64,000 nt of DNA from CAZGAQ01 sp964523405 (GCA_964523405.1 CAZGAQ010000017.1:26608-90607); one strand, 5' to 3'. Positions 9,277-18,520 are shown, counted from the stretch's first letter. Notes: generated by a model not told the origin, from the letters alone. Numbers and translations are program-made.

Positions 9277-9459
9277 TCAGGCCGGCGTGGCGAGAAGTTG
9301 CTGGATGGCGGCATCGACGATCGCGAGGACCGCGCTGCTGAAGACGTTGCCGGCCAGGTCGGCGTAGAAGTTTTGCGGCAGGCAGCCACCAGCACCGACA
9401 GCGGCCAAAGTTGCGCCACAGCCTAGCCAGAGGACCTTGCGGATACGGGCAAGCGGCAT
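9277..9459 (-). CDS. Small hypothetical lipoprotein
   Basis: The ATG at 9459 is preceded by AGGAG with 6-nt spacing and gives 60 residues. A lipoprotein signal (VLWLGCGATLAAVGAGGC) precedes a 33-residue mature peptide, LPQNFYADLAGNVFSSAVL and onward, which is amphipathic. It lies 50 nt upstream of the barrel gene on the same strand, so they probably share a transcript. No function is recognised. Confidence 0.6.
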   Translation of the reverse strand: MPLARIRKVLWLGCGATLAAVGAGGCLPQNFYADLAGNVFSSAVLAIVDAAIQQLLATPA

Positions 9460-10375
9460 GTTCTGCTCCTGAACACGAGGGCGATCGAGTGCCGGCATGA
9501 TAGCGGGGCCGAGGCTCTGCTTCCGTCGCGCGCGGCGGCACCGGCGGTCGCCGATGTGATTGGTTATCGGCAATCCGGGGCGCGCGCGGTAAGGGGGATC
9601 GCGGCAGGGTGGGGACGGAGGTCCGTCGCGCACGGGCACCGGGTTGGGCCGGCCCGGTGGGGCCGGGCGCGTGCCAGTGGGCAAGTTCTTTCTCGAGGCC
9701 GTTTTAGGCGATTATTCGCGTCGAACGAATCGGGTTTGCCGGCGGTGGGGAACGGGGTTATTATCAAATGGCGAAGCTTACGCAGCCGATGCTCAGGATG
9801 TGAAAAGAAGCGGTTCACCCTCGTTGTATCGCGGAACAACTCGGCGTCAGCGCACAGCACAATATGCAGCCAGGGAGTGCGCGAATCTGACGCGCATTCC
9901 GGCCGCTGGAGTTGCGGCGGTTCGCGCCGCGGGCGCTTCCGGTATTCGCCGCAAGGGTGACGGCAGAACGCCGTTTTCGCTATTGCAGCGGGTTGGATGA
10001 AACGTTACACTGAGCAGTGCGAAGTCTCGCGTGCACCGGCCTGAGGGTTTTTGCCGGGTGCAATCAGTCGAGGCAGAGATGTTCGTCGCAGCAGTGTCCC
10101 TGAAGGTACCCATTTCACGGGGACGCGGAGTTGGATAGAAGAAAGCCGGTAAAGCGCTTCATCGAAGCGGGCGAGCGACGGGTTTTCGTCGCGCATTTGC
10201 GCCCCGTTTACCTGCCGCCCGTCAATGGAGTCGGCAAAGTGGCCGAAGAAGCACGAATGGTGAGCGCGCGTAACGTGCGACCCCGCGCCGTGGCAGAAAC
10301 GGTTCAGGGTCGGTTTTCACTGGCATCACGTCTGTTCGTTTCTTACCAGCCTGGCCAGGCAAAAAGGAGGTCACG
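9460..10375. other. Long intergenic region with a possible long leader for the 10376 gene
   Basis: No convincing gene is seen; open frames here are short and lack matching ribosome binding sites. Two promoter-like pairs point to the right: TTTGCC (9735) with TATTAT (9759-9764), and TTGCAG (9983) with TACACT (10006-10011). A hairpin with arms GCACCGGC and GCCGGGTGC lies near 10032-10060. Either promoter would give the downstream gene a 360- to 600-nt leader. No known riboswitch class was recognised. Confidence 0.4.
9983..10011 (+). promoter_or_regulatory. Possible promoter of the dockerin-tailed propeller gene
   Basis: TTGCAG (9983-9988) and TACACT (10006-10011) are 17 nt apart. The -35 match is weak and the -10 moderate. 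The implied leader is about 360 nt. Confidence 0.3.
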
Positions 10376-13300
10376 ATGAGTAAGTGTAGGTGGTTCGCCC
10401 TAGCCGGCGTGCTGTGCTGTGTAGGCATGGCCGTCGCGCAGCTCGACACAAGCAGTTGGCCGTGCGCCGGTCAAGGCCGCACGTGCAACGAGTCGGTCAC
10501 CGGGGTCACCAGCGTCGGTGACGGCCTGGGCGTGAAGTGGAACACGGCCGGCGTCGGTACGGAGCCGGTGGGCACCGGCGGCGGCGTCTTGTCGTCGGAC
10601 GGTTACCTGTGGTTCCGCAACAGCGGCGCGGGCAGCATGTATCAGATCAACACGACGACCGGTGCGATCGCCTGGTCGACGCCGGTGGGCGCGATTGCCC
10701 GCTCGGCGCCCCTGGTCACGACGAACCGGGTCTACTTCTCGGCCGGTGACGGTGCGATTGACCCGAACGATCCGAACTCCGTGCTCAAGTCGGGTGTGAT
10801 GGTCTATGACCGGACGACCACGCCGCCGACCTTCGTGAAGAAGATGGAGAATGCCGCGGTGAACGTGGGTATCCGCAGCATCCAGATGGGCTCGGTCGCC
10901 TACGGCGGCAACCTGCGTCTGTACACGGGTGGTCGCACGGGTTCGGCGGGCGTGATCTGCGCGTGGGATCCGGCCGCGGCCCCGGGCAGCGAATTCAAGT
11001 GGCGGATCGATCTGGCCGGCATCGCGGGCAACAGCGGTCTGGCGCAGATTGGTCCGGTCTGGGTTGATCCCGGAACGGGCAAGCAGATGGTCGCGCTGCT
11101 CGTTGGTAACGGGCAGAAAGGCCGTGTGTTCCAGGTTCGTGACGACGACACGACGGCGACGGTCGTCTACCAAGTGGATCTGACGATGGGCGGCGTGACG
11201 GTCAACGGTCAGGGCGCCCTGAGCCAGGACGGCAAGCGGATCTATTACAACACGGATGCCGGCGGTACGCCGCTCATCGCGGTGAGCACGGAGACCGGCG
11301 GCGTGGCCTGGTCCGTCCCGTCCGCGCAGATTCCGGGCATCAATGCCTACGTTCCGAACGTGGCGGTCATCGGCGACCGCGTGTACATCACGGGCGGCGG
11401 CGGCAACGTCGCGTGCGTGAAGGACAACATGGACGGCACGTACGCGGTCCAGTGGGTCTACAACGTCGGCGAGACGGGTGAATTCACCAGCATCTCGGCC
11501 GCCAAGGACACCGCGAACCGCACGTACCTGTATCTGTCCAACGGTTCGTCGCACAAGCTGTACCGCGTGGAAGACCTCGGCGGGAGCGCGACGACGCTGG
11601 CGGTGGTCGACTTCAAGGATGCGCCGTCGTGGGGCGGCCCCTCGACGTGCCTCGGTGCGGATGGCGCGATCTACCAGTTCGCCGGTGCAACCGGTGGCGT
11701 GTTCAAGTACGTCCCGGCGGTTCCGCCGGTGGCGGTGGCGGGTCCCGACCAGTCGGCGACCTGCTACGGCTCGATCACGCTGGACGGCAGCGCGAGCTAT
11801 GGGCAGGGTGGGGCGACCATCGTGAACTACGAGTGGAAGCTCGGTGGCACGGTGCTGTACAGCGGTCCGAACGCGTCGACGACTGCGACGCTGAACGCCT
11901 GCGAAGCCGCCTACACGATCACGCTGACGGTGAAGGACAACCTCGGCGCGGTGGCGAGCGACTCGCTGGTCGTGACGGTTGGGCCGTATCCGGCCAGCCC
12001 GCTGCAGTTCAGCAACGTGATCGCGCCGGTGAGCGGGTCGTTTGCCACGGCCCTGACGACGGACGGCACGTACCTGTACTACATCAATCAGGACTCCGGC
12101 GCGCTGTATCGCACACTGGGCGGGCAGTGCAACGTGACGTGGCAGACGCTGGCGACGGCGCCGGGCACGCGCAACAACACAATGAGCGGCAGCCTGGCGT
12201 ACACGCCGGGCTTCGAGGACATCCCGAACAAGCCCAGCCTGGTCACGTACCGCACGCCGGCGACCGGCGGGTCGGATGAAGTGGCGACGATCTACGACAT
12301 CGCCACCAACACGTGGTCGCAGTACAAGAGCGTTTACTTCGGCAATACCGGCTACGTGGTGGTGGGCAACCGCGCGTTCGGCAACAACCACGCGTGGATG
12401 CTGAACCTGGGTGGCTCGTTCGGCTCGCTGCTGCTGAATACGGCCAACATGCCGACGGACCCGAACGACTGGCTGACGGAAGGGTTGAACGCCAACATCT
12501 GCTGGCACAGCTCGATCCAGAACACGTTCGCGGCCTTCCCGAACTCCAACTGGTGGAGCCGGACGGTGCAGCAGTGCGTCGTGACGAACTCCGAAGGTAC
12601 GCGTATTTACGGTGTGAAGAACGACCAGATCACCGGCCTGTCGGAAGGTGAGCGGCTCTACAAGTGGGATCCGGCCAACTGGATTCCGGCCAACACCAAC
12701 CACAAGACCGGGACCGACTGGTACGCCTGGGAAGGCAAGAGCTTCCTGGGGACCGACCTGGGCCAGACGCCGCGTGACATCGGTTACGGCTCGGCGTTGG
12801 CGACGCTGCCGGCCAACTGGAAGAGCCTGGTCGGCGCGCAGGGTGGTGTGTTCGTGGTCTTCGGCCGCCCCGGTGGCGGGACGGAAGGCTTCGGCACGCC
12901 GAACAATCAGTACGGCATCTATGACATCGCGACCGGGCACTGGATGATCGGCCTGCTGCCGGGCTACAGCAGCAGCGGGACGTCGGCGACGTTCCACAAC
13001 GGCGAGCTCTACATCAAGCAGGGCGCGTCGAGTGCGAGCGATCCGGACGCGAACCACACGAACATCATCTGGACGTCAACTCCGCCGCCGCCGCCGCCGA
13101 CCGTGGATGCCGGTGGTCCGTACACGAAGGCGGGCGTGGGTTGTGGCACGCAGCAGGTGCCGGTGACGGCGACTGCGAGCGGCACGATCCTGAGCTGGAC
13201 GTGGACGGAAGGTCTGAACGTCGTCGGTACCGGCCCGACCGGTCCGCTGACGCTGCTGCCGGGTCACCACGTGGTGACGCTGACCGTCATCACGGACAAC

Positions 13301-14293
13301 TGCGCGATCAACACGGATACGGCGGACATCACCGTGACGAGCCCCGACATCCAGCCGCTGCCGATCTTCATCGATCTGGCGGATGGGCACGACGTCGGCT
13401 ACGGCGACGCGGTGATTCCGGCCAATCCGGACCTGCCGAACTTCACGAGCGGCGAGCAGCCGGTGTTGACGTTCGGTATGGACGGCACGGGCGCCGTGGC
13501 GCCGGTGACCACGCTGCTGCTGAGCGGTGGCCAGTGGTGGTTCGGTCCGTGGGTCGTGCTGCCCAATGCGTGCTACGGGGCCGCTGACCTGTCGGGTCAG
13601 GACCTGATCGTGCGCTTTGAGGCCACGTACTTCCAGGACGCGGATCACTGGGATGCGGGCACTGGCATCGAGCCGTTCCAGGATGAGGCGATCTTCGTGT
13701 CGTTCCGCGATGTCAACGGCTACTACGGCTGCGTGGGCATTGTGTACGGCCCCGACATGCGGACGGATCCGGAGAAGTGGCCGGCCTACAAGACCGTCGA
13801 GTCGTACCTCGACCTGACGGCGGATGACATGACCCAGGCGGGCTTTGACCTCAGCAAGGTCGTCAACGTGGAATTCCACGGGACCGACTGGGGCGGGATG
13901 AATTACGACTGGGTCAGCTTCAAGAACCTGTACATCGGTCCCGGCGATCCGCGTGGCGCGTGCTGCCTGGCAGACGAGAGCTGCCAGTACGTGAACGCGG
14001 CCAAGTGCGCGGAGCTGGCCGGTGCGTACAAGGGTAACCACGTGGCCTGCACGCCGACGCTGTGCAGCGCGCCGGTCCTGTGCCCGGGCGACGGCAACTG
14101 CGACGGCATGATCAACTGGCGCGACATCGACTACTTGATTGCCGCCCAGAACGACAACGTGTCGGCGTGGACGGCGATGTTCCCGAGTGGTCCGACGTGC
14201 CAGTTCCTCAACAACGACTCGAGCGGTGACAGCCACGTCAACTGGCGTGACATTGATCCGTTCATCGCGTTGATGAACACCACGTGCCACTAG
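10376..14293 (+). CDS. Large secreted propeller/PKD protein with C-terminal dockerin-like module
   Basis: The ATG at 10376 follows a near-perfect AAGGAGG (10364-10370). A signal peptide (WFALAGVLCCVGMAVAQ) is followed by a PQQ-like beta-propeller region to about residue 445, then a PKD domain (VAGPDQSATCYGSITLDGS) at about 450-540. A second propeller-like region runs to about 900 and another PKD-like domain (TVDAGGPYTKAG) lies at about 905-1000. The Cys-rich part before the end precedes a 70-residue dockerin-like module (14081-14290) with two NWRDID loops. GGT and CGT codons are noticeably commoner than in neighbouring genes, which may mean high expression. It is an extracellular or envelope protein with no recognisable catalytic site. 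Confidence 0.85.
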   Translation: MSKCRWFALAGVLCCVGMAVAQLDTSSWPCAGQGRTCNESVTGVTSVGDGLGVKWNTAGVGTEPVGTGGGVLSSDGYLWFRNSGAGSMYQINTTTGAIAWSTPVGAIARSAPLVTTNRVYFSAGDGAIDPNDPNSVLKSGVMVYDRTTTPPTFVKKMENAAVNVGIRSIQMGSVAYGGNLRLYTGGRTGSAGVICAWDPAAAPGSEFKWRIDLAGIAGNSGLAQIGPVWVDPGTGKQMVALLVGNGQKGRVFQVRDDDTTATVVYQVDLTMGGVTVNGQGALSQDGKRIYYNTDAGGTPLIAVSTETGGVAWSVPSAQIPGINAYVPNVAVIGDRVYITGGGGNVACVKDNMDGTYAVQWVYNVGETGEFTSISAAKDTANRTYLYLSNGSSHKLYRVEDLGGSATTLAVVDFKDAPSWGGPSTCLGADGAIYQFAGATGGVFKYVPAVPPVAVAGPDQSATCYGSITLDGSASYGQGGATIVNYEWKLGGTVLYSGPNASTTATLNACEAAYTITLTVKDNLGAVASDSLVVTVGPYPASPLQFSNVIAPVSGSFATALTTDGTYLYYINQDSGALYRTLGGQCNVTWQTLATAPGTRNNTMSGSLAYTPGFEDIPNKPSLVTYRTPATGGSDEVATIYDIATNTWSQYKSVYFGNTGYVVVGNRAFGNNHAWMLNLGGSFGSLLLNTANMPTDPNDWLTEGLNANICWHSSIQNTFAAFPNSNWWSRTVQQCVVTNSEGTRIYGVKNDQITGLSEGERLYKWDPANWIPANTNHKTGTDWYAWEGKSFLGTDLGQTPRDIGYGSALATLPANWKSLVGAQGGVFVVFGRPGGGTEGFGTPNNQYGIYDIATGHWMIGLLPGYSSSGTSATFHNGELYIKQGASSASDPDANHTNIIWTSTPPPPPPTVDAGGPYTKAGVGCGTQQVPVTATASGTILSWTWTEGLNVVGTGPTGPLTLLPGHHVVTLTVITDNCAINTDTADITVTSPDIQPLPIFIDLADGHDVGYGDAVIPANPDLPNFTSGEQPVLTFGMDGTGAVAPVTTLLLSGGQWWFGPWVVLPNACYGAADLSGQDLIVRFEATYFQDADHWDAGTGIEPFQDEAIFVSFRDVNGYYGCVGIVYGPDMRTDPEKWPAYKTVESYLDLTADDMTQAGFDLSKVVNVEFHGTDWGGMNYDWVSFKNLYIGPGDPRGACCLADESCQYVNAAKCAELAGAYKGNHVACTPTLCSAPVLCPGDGNCDGMINWRDIDYLIAAQNDNVSAWTAMFPSGPTCQFLNNDSSGDSHVNWRDIDPFIALMNTTCH

Positions 14294-14334
14294 TCCGATG
14301 CGTTAGCGAACGGTAAATCCATTCGCGCATGACG

Positions 14335-14370
14335 GCAGGCCGGCGAGCCATCTCGCCGGCCTGCTCTTTT
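14335..14370 (+). terminator. Intrinsic terminator after the propeller/dockerin gene
   Basis: A perfect 13-bp stem has arms at 14335-14347 and 14352-14364 around the loop CCAT, and is followed by TCTTTT. It lies about 40 nt past the stop at 14293 and separates this gene from the nuo operon. Confidence 0.85.
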
Positions 14371-14860
14371 CATGCGCAGTTCGACGGGCGGGGCGCGCGG
14401 CGGGGGGCGCGCAGCACCATTCCAGACGGGGCGGCGCGTAGACGCTCTGCATCTCCGGCCACACGGTCAGCGTGGGGGCACACCAGGGTGCAGGGGAGGA
14501 GGGATCAGTGGAAGGGCTGCTGGCCGGCGCGGGTGCGGCAGGGCGTGCGGGAGCCCCGGGACGGGTGACCGCCGCCGGGGGAAGCGCGTAACGGCGAGCG
14601 AGTGCAGGATCAGCGGCGGGCGGGGTGATCCGGGGAATGGGGAGCCACAACCGGCGGTGGCCTTATTCAGCGCGGGACGCAGCCGGCGGGGGTGGGGGGC
14701 TGTGAGAAGTGCGCCCGGCGCCCTTGCTATGTGGGCGGATCGGTTTATCCTTTTGCGGATTGAAGCAAGTCGGATGGCTCGCTACTGTTTCGGTTGTGTA
14801 ACGCGACGGCGCTGGGACGCATGCCGCCGGTGAATTGCTCACGTTGTGAGGTGCGTTGAA
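14371..14860. other. Intergenic region upstream of the nuo operon
   Basis: No gene is supported; the open frames on both strands are Pro/Arg/Ala-rich shadows. GC drops around 14735-14810, where a promoter-like pair is found. The remainder shows no clear element. Confidence 0.4.
14760..14788 (+). promoter_or_regulatory. Possible promoter of the nuo operon
   Basis: TTGAAG (14760-14765) and TACTGT (14783-14788) are 17 nt apart, in the locally AT-richer stretch about 70 nt before the first nuo gene. The -10 match is weak. Confidence 0.3.
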
Positions 14861-15532
14861 GTGACCGCGTACTTCCGGAACATCCACCAGGCCCTGAAGA
14901 CGGTCCTGGTGGGGATGCGCATTACCCTCCAATACTGCTTCGCGAAAACGGTCACCGTGCAATACCCCGACCTGCCGCCGACCGTGCAGCCGGGGGTGCG
15001 CGGCTTTCACTGGTACGAGATCGAACGCTGCAGTGCGTGCAAGGCGTGCGCGCGAGCGTGCCCGGTGGACTGCATCTACATCGAGACGTCGGGGCCGCGG
15101 AAAGTGGATAAGGAGACGGGGATTTCGCGCGGCGGGGCGATGAAGCGCTGGGCGATCGACTATTCCAAGTGCATGTTCTGCGGACTGTGCACGGAACCAT
15201 GCCCGACCGAGTGCCTGAAGATGGGCAACCTGCACGACGTCTCGTGCTACGACCGTCAAAGCGCGATCGTCGAGTTCACGGAGCTGGCGAAAGAAGGGCT
15301 GCGGACGCCCCTGCCGCTGTGGATGCGGAAGAAGCGGCTGCCGGCGTGGGCGGAGCAGCTCAAGCAGGAGTGGATCGAGCGCGCGCGGCCGCATGCGGAG
15401 GAGATGACCAAGGCGACGACGGAGCAGCCGATTCCGAAGCCGCCGCCGGCGCCCAGCGCGCCGCCGAGTGCGGCGCCGCCCGCGGCGCCGGCGAGTCCGG
15501 CCAAGCCCGAGCCGCCACCGCCACAGGCCTAG
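14861..15532 (+). CDS. nuoI: NADH-quinone oxidoreductase subunit I (two [4Fe-4S] clusters)
   Basis: The product is 223 residues from GTG 14861, preceded by GAGG; GTG 14846 is an alternative. Eight cluster ligands lie in CSACKACARACP (Cys57, 60, 63, 67) and CMFCGLCTEPCP (Cys104, 107, 110, 114), the pattern of NuoI/TYKY clusters N6a and N6b. The N-terminal amphipathic stretch (MRITLQYCF) fits membrane-arm contact. A Pro/Ala-rich tail of about 50 residues follows the core and is unusual. In complex I the subunit passes electrons to N2 in NuoB. It is first in the operon, ahead of nuoA, which differs from the common order. Confidence 0.93.
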   Translation: MTAYFRNIHQALKTVLVGMRITLQYCFAKTVTVQYPDLPPTVQPGVRGFHWYEIERCSACKACARACPVDCIYIETSGPRKVDKETGISRGGAMKRWAIDYSKCMFCGLCTEPCPTECLKMGNLHDVSCYDRQSAIVEFTELAKEGLRTPLPLWMRKKRLPAWAEQLKQEWIERARPHAEEMTKATTEQPIPKPPPAPSAPPSAAPPAAPASPAKPEPPPPQA

Positions 15533-15574
15533 ACGGCGCGAGGAAGAGACACGAGCCAACTCTGTGGAAGAGCG

Positions 15575-16108
15575 ATGACATCGATGAGCATGCTTCTCGC
15601 GGAAGGTGGCGTGAGCCTGATCCAGGTCATGGTGATCTTCGCCTTGGCCGGCTTCGCCATGGGCTTCGTCACGCTGCTGTTTGGCAAGCTGTTGCGGCCG
15701 CAGGTGAAGAACCCGGATAAGGACACGGCGTACGAGTGCGGCGAAGTGCCGGTGGGCGGCGGGTGGGTGCAGTTCGATCTGCGGTTTTACGTGGTGGCGC
15801 TGATCTTCCTGATCTTCGACGTCGAGATCGCCCTGTTCTATCCGTGGGCGGTGGTGTACGGCGGCGAGCCGGGGACGGGCTGGGAAGCGCTGCAGGCGGT
15901 GCGCTGGACGGCGCTGTGGGACATGCTGTTCTTCTTCGCGGTGATCGTGGTCGGCTTCCTGTATCTGTGGCGCTTTGGCTACCTCGACTGGGTGCGGGCG
16001 CTGGGCGGACACGCGGCCGGACAGACGGATCAGGCGAAGCGGATGAACGAGTTGCAGGCGGCGCAGCGCAGGGTGGCACCGCAAGAGATGGCGGCGAGCG
16101 GAAAATGA
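15575..16108 (+). CDS. nuoA: NADH-quinone oxidoreductase subunit A
   Basis: The 177-residue product has three hydrophobic segments and the family signature YECGEVPVGGGWVQFDLRFY at about 50-69, followed by FLIFDVEIALFYPW with the conserved acidic residues. It is a membrane-arm subunit at the junction with the peripheral arm. GGAAG precedes the ATG at 15575; two further in-frame ATGs follow within five codons. A charged C-terminal extension of about 40 residues makes it longer than the usual 120-150. Confidence 0.95.
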   Translation: MTSMSMLLAEGGVSLIQVMVIFALAGFAMGFVTLLFGKLLRPQVKNPDKDTAYECGEVPVGGGWVQFDLRFYVVALIFLIFDVEIALFYPWAVVYGGEPGTGWEALQAVRWTALWDMLFFFAVIVVGFLYLWRFGYLDWVRALGGHAAGQTDQAKRMNELQAAQRRVAPQEMAASGK

Positions 16109-16190
16109 AAACGTGCAAACGTGAAAAGGTGAAAACGGCTCAGGGGCGGTCGCGCGTTTTCGTGCGCACGTTTTCACCTATGCACCTTCG
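16105..16190. repeat. Phrase-like repeat with inverted arms between nuoA and nuoB
   Basis: The gap contains the quasi-tandem units ACGTGCAAACGTGAAAAGG and GTGAAAACG. The arm AGGTGAAAACG (16127-16137) recurs inverted as CGTTTTCACCT (16169-16179). Composition is far more A/T-rich than the genes. No U-tract follows, so it is not a simple terminator. Confidence 0.6.
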
Positions 16191-16229
16191 CACTGAACGG
16201 CGATTGGCAATCGCACCTTGGTGGCGTTT

Positions 16230-16715
16230 ATGGGTTTGCTGACCAACCGATTCGAAGAGAACTTCATCATCACCTCGGTGGACTGGGCGCTGAACTGGGC
16301 CCGGCAGAGCAGCATCTGGCCGATGACGTTCGGTCTGGCGTGCTGCGCAATCGAGATGATGGCGGCGGGGGCGTCGCGGTACGACCTGGACCGGTTCGGG
16401 GCGGGGGCGTTCCGGGCGACGCCGCGGCAAAGCGACCTGATGATCGTGGCGGGGACCGTGACGTACAAGATGGCGTCGCGCATTGTGCGGCTGTACAACC
16501 AGATGCCGGGGCCGAAGTACGTGATTGCGATGGGGGCGTGCACGATCGGCGGCGGACCATACTGCAAGTACGGGTATCACGTCGTGAAGGGCGTGGACCT
16601 GATCGTGCCGGTCGACGTGTACATCCCGGGTTGCCCGCCGCGGCCGGAAGCGCTGATCGAGGGTCTGCTGCGGCTGCAGGACAAGATGCGGCAGGAGACG
16701 ATCGCCAAGAAATAG
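16230..16715 (+). CDS. nuoB: NADH-quinone oxidoreductase subunit B (cluster N2)
   Basis: The product is about 161 residues from ATG 16230; GTG 16221 and TTG 16218 are alternatives and none has a strong binding site. The N2 ligands are present: adjacent Cys38-Cys39 in GLACCAIEMM, Cys104 in GACTIGGG and Cys134 in PGCPPRPE. NuoB carries the last iron-sulfur cluster before quinone. It lies between nuoA and nuoC, separated from both by repeat-containing gaps. Confidence 0.95.
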   Translation: MGLLTNRFEENFIITSVDWALNWARQSSIWPMTFGLACCAIEMMAAGASRYDLDRFGAGAFRATPRQSDLMIVAGTVTYKMASRIVRLYNQMPGPKYVIAMGACTIGGGPYCKYGYHVVKGVDLIVPVDVYIPGCPPRPEALIEGLLRLQDKMRQETIAKK

Positions 16716-16750
16716 GGAACAAGGGATCGAGGGATCGAGGGATCAAGAGC
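16716..16750. repeat. GGGATCGA tandem repeat between nuoB and nuoC
   Basis: Three quasi-tandem 8-nt units (AAGGGATCGAGGGATCGAGG, then GATCAAGAGCGA) fill the gap. The 22-nt core at 16721-16742 is identical to 22933-22954 inside nuoL. The last unit runs into GAGGGA, which may serve as the nuoC ribosome binding site. Confidence 0.75.
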
Positions 16751-16766
16751 GATTGAGGGAACTGGG

Positions 16767-17285
16767 TTGACGGCACAAGAGATAATCGAGGTCGTGAAGG
16801 GGCGGTTTGCGGCGGCGGTCGTGGAGGCCGCCGGCGAGGGGCTGCACCCGAGCATCACGGTGATGGCGGAGGCGTGGCACGAGATGGCCGTGTTCCTGCG
16901 CGATGAGCCGCGGCTGGGGATGAACATGCTGCGGTCGATCTCCGGCGTGGACCAGCATCCGGAAGCCTTCATCGACCTGGTGTACGACCTGATCGCGATG
17001 CGGCCGGGGGCGTCGGGCGGATTGTGGCAGGCCGGCGGGGCGATCGCGGTGCGGGTGCGGCTGCCGCGGGACGGCGGGCACGTGCGCAGCGTGACGGATG
17101 TGTGGCCGGCGGCGGAATGGCACGAGCGCGAGGCGTACGACCTGTTCGGCGTGACGTTCGACGAGCATCCGGACCTGCGGCGGATCTTGTGCCCGGACGA
17201 CTGGGCGGGGCACGCGCTGCGGAAGGACTACGAGTTCCCGAAGGAGTACCAGGGCATTCCGTGCGCGGCGGATTCGGCAAAGTGA
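16767..17285 (+). CDS. nuoC: NADH-quinone oxidoreductase subunit C (30-kDa)
   Basis: The product is 172 residues starting at TTG 16767 behind GAGGGA. The 30-kDa signature EREAYDLFGVTFDEHPDLRR lies at about 125-145, followed by RILCPDDWAGHALRKDY. It is part of the peripheral arm with NuoD, near the quinone site. The length is that of a free-standing NuoC, not a NuoCD fusion. Confidence 0.95.
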   Translation: MTAQEIIEVVKGRFAAAVVEAAGEGLHPSITVMAEAWHEMAVFLRDEPRLGMNMLRSISGVDQHPEAFIDLVYDLIAMRPGASGGLWQAGGAIAVRVRLPRDGGHVRSVTDVWPAAEWHEREAYDLFGVTFDEHPDLRRILCPDDWAGHALRKDYEFPKEYQGIPCAADSAK

Positions 17286-17306
17286 CGCTGACTGTGCGGC
17301 AGTCGA

Positions 17307-18518
17307 GTGAGTGATATGGAAGAGAAAGTCCTGACATCGCAACCCGACCTGCTCGCGGACGTTGATCGCGATCGCGTGAAGGGCGAGCTGCGCACCGAGG
17401 AAATGCTGATCAACATGGGACCGCAGCACCCGTCGACACACGGCGTGCTGCGGCTCGTGCTGCGGACAGACGGCGAACTGGTGCTGGAGGCGGAGCCGCA
17501 CATCGGCTACCTGCACCGCTGCGCGGAGAAGATCGGCGAGAGCGTGACGCCGGTGCAGTTCATTCCGATCACGGATCGGCTGGACTACCTGGCCGCGATG
17601 AACAACAACCACGGGTACAGCCTGGCGGTCGAGAAGCTGTGCGGCATCGAAGTGCCGGAGCGGGCGCGTTACCTCCGCGTGATCATGTGCGAGCTGAACC
17701 GGATCGCGTCGCACCTCGTTTCGTTCGGGTCGTACGGGCTGGACATGGGGGCGTTCACGCCGTTTCTGTACGCGTTCCGCGAGCGCGAGTACATTCTCGA
17801 CCTGTTCGAGCAGGCGTGCGGGGCGCGGCTGACGTACAGCTATCTCTCGATCGGCGGGGCGACGCGGGACATCCCGGAAGGGTGGCTCGAGCGGCTGGCG
17901 TGGTTCTGCGACTACTTCGAGCCGAAGATCGATGAGTACAACAACCTGCTGAGCTACAACTACATCTTCCGCAAGCGGACCGCGGGCGTGGGCGTGGTGT
18001 CCGCGGCGGATGCACTGGCGTACGGGCTGACGGGGCCGTGCCTGCGCGGCAGCGGCGTGGCGTGGGACCTGCGCAAGTGCCTGCCGTACGAGCTGTACGA
18101 CCGGTTCGAATTCGACATTCCGATCGGCTTGCCCGGCGGGAGCGACGGCATTCCGCCCGAGGTCGTGGTGGGCGATAGCTGGTCGCGCTACTTCGTCCGC
18201 ATGCAGGAAATGAAGCAGTCGCTGCGGATTGTCCGGCAGGCGCTGCAGCAGCTTCCGGCGGGCGAGTCCCGGGCGAAGGTGCCGCGCGTGCTGAAACTGC
18301 CGGCGGGCGAGATCTACTTGGAGGTGGAAGGTGCCCGCGGCCAACTCGGTTACCTGGTGATCGGTGACGGGAAGGCGGTGCCGAAGCGCGTGAAGGTGCG
18401 CGGGCCGTCGTTCTGCAACCTGTCGATCGCGCCGCTCTTGTGCCGGCAGGTGCTCTTGGCGGACGTCGCTGCGATCATCGGGAGCATCGACGTGGTGATG
18501 GGGGAGGTCGATCGGTAA
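17307..18518 (+). CDS. nuoD: NADH-quinone oxidoreductase subunit D (49-kDa)
   Basis: The product is 403 residues from GTG 17307, or 400 from ATG 17316. It contains NMGPQHPSTHGVLRLVLRTD at about 35-54, the conserved quinone-site His loop, and LHRCAEKIGE, NRIASHLV and IGGATRDIP further on. NuoD forms the quinone pocket with NuoB. The gap to nuoC is 21 nt. Confidence 0.96.
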   Translation: MSDMEEKVLTSQPDLLADVDRDRVKGELRTEEMLINMGPQHPSTHGVLRLVLRTDGELVLEAEPHIGYLHRCAEKIGESVTPVQFIPITDRLDYLAAMNNNHGYSLAVEKLCGIEVPERARYLRVIMCELNRIASHLVSFGSYGLDMGAFTPFLYAFREREYILDLFEQACGARLTYSYLSIGGATRDIPEGWLERLAWFCDYFEPKIDEYNNLLSYNYIFRKRTAGVGVVSAADALAYGLTGPCLRGSGVAWDLRKCLPYELYDRFEFDIPIGLPGGSDGIPPEVVVGDSWSRYFVRMQEMKQSLRIVRQALQQLPAGESRAKVPRVLKLPAGEIYLEVEGARGQLGYLVIGDGKAVPKRVKVRGPSFCNLSIAPLLCRQVLLADVAAIIGSIDVVMGEVDR

Positions 18519-18520
18519 GG

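Noticed and set aside
10032..10060. Possible riboswitch hairpin in the 10376 leader
   Set aside because: A single imperfect hairpin does not match any aptamer I know; kept only as an intergenic note.
10131..10379. Possible 82-residue gene before the propeller protein
   Set aside because: No binding site, no similarity, and it overlaps the strong ribosome binding site of the real gene.
10400..13057. Minus-strand open frame of 885 codons opposite the propeller protein
   Set aside because: Arg/Val/His-rich, no motif, no ribosome binding site; the plus strand has a signal peptide and PKD domains.
14303..14650. Possible 115-residue minus-strand gene before nuo
   Set aside because: Pro/Ala-rich without motif and overlaps an intrinsic terminator.
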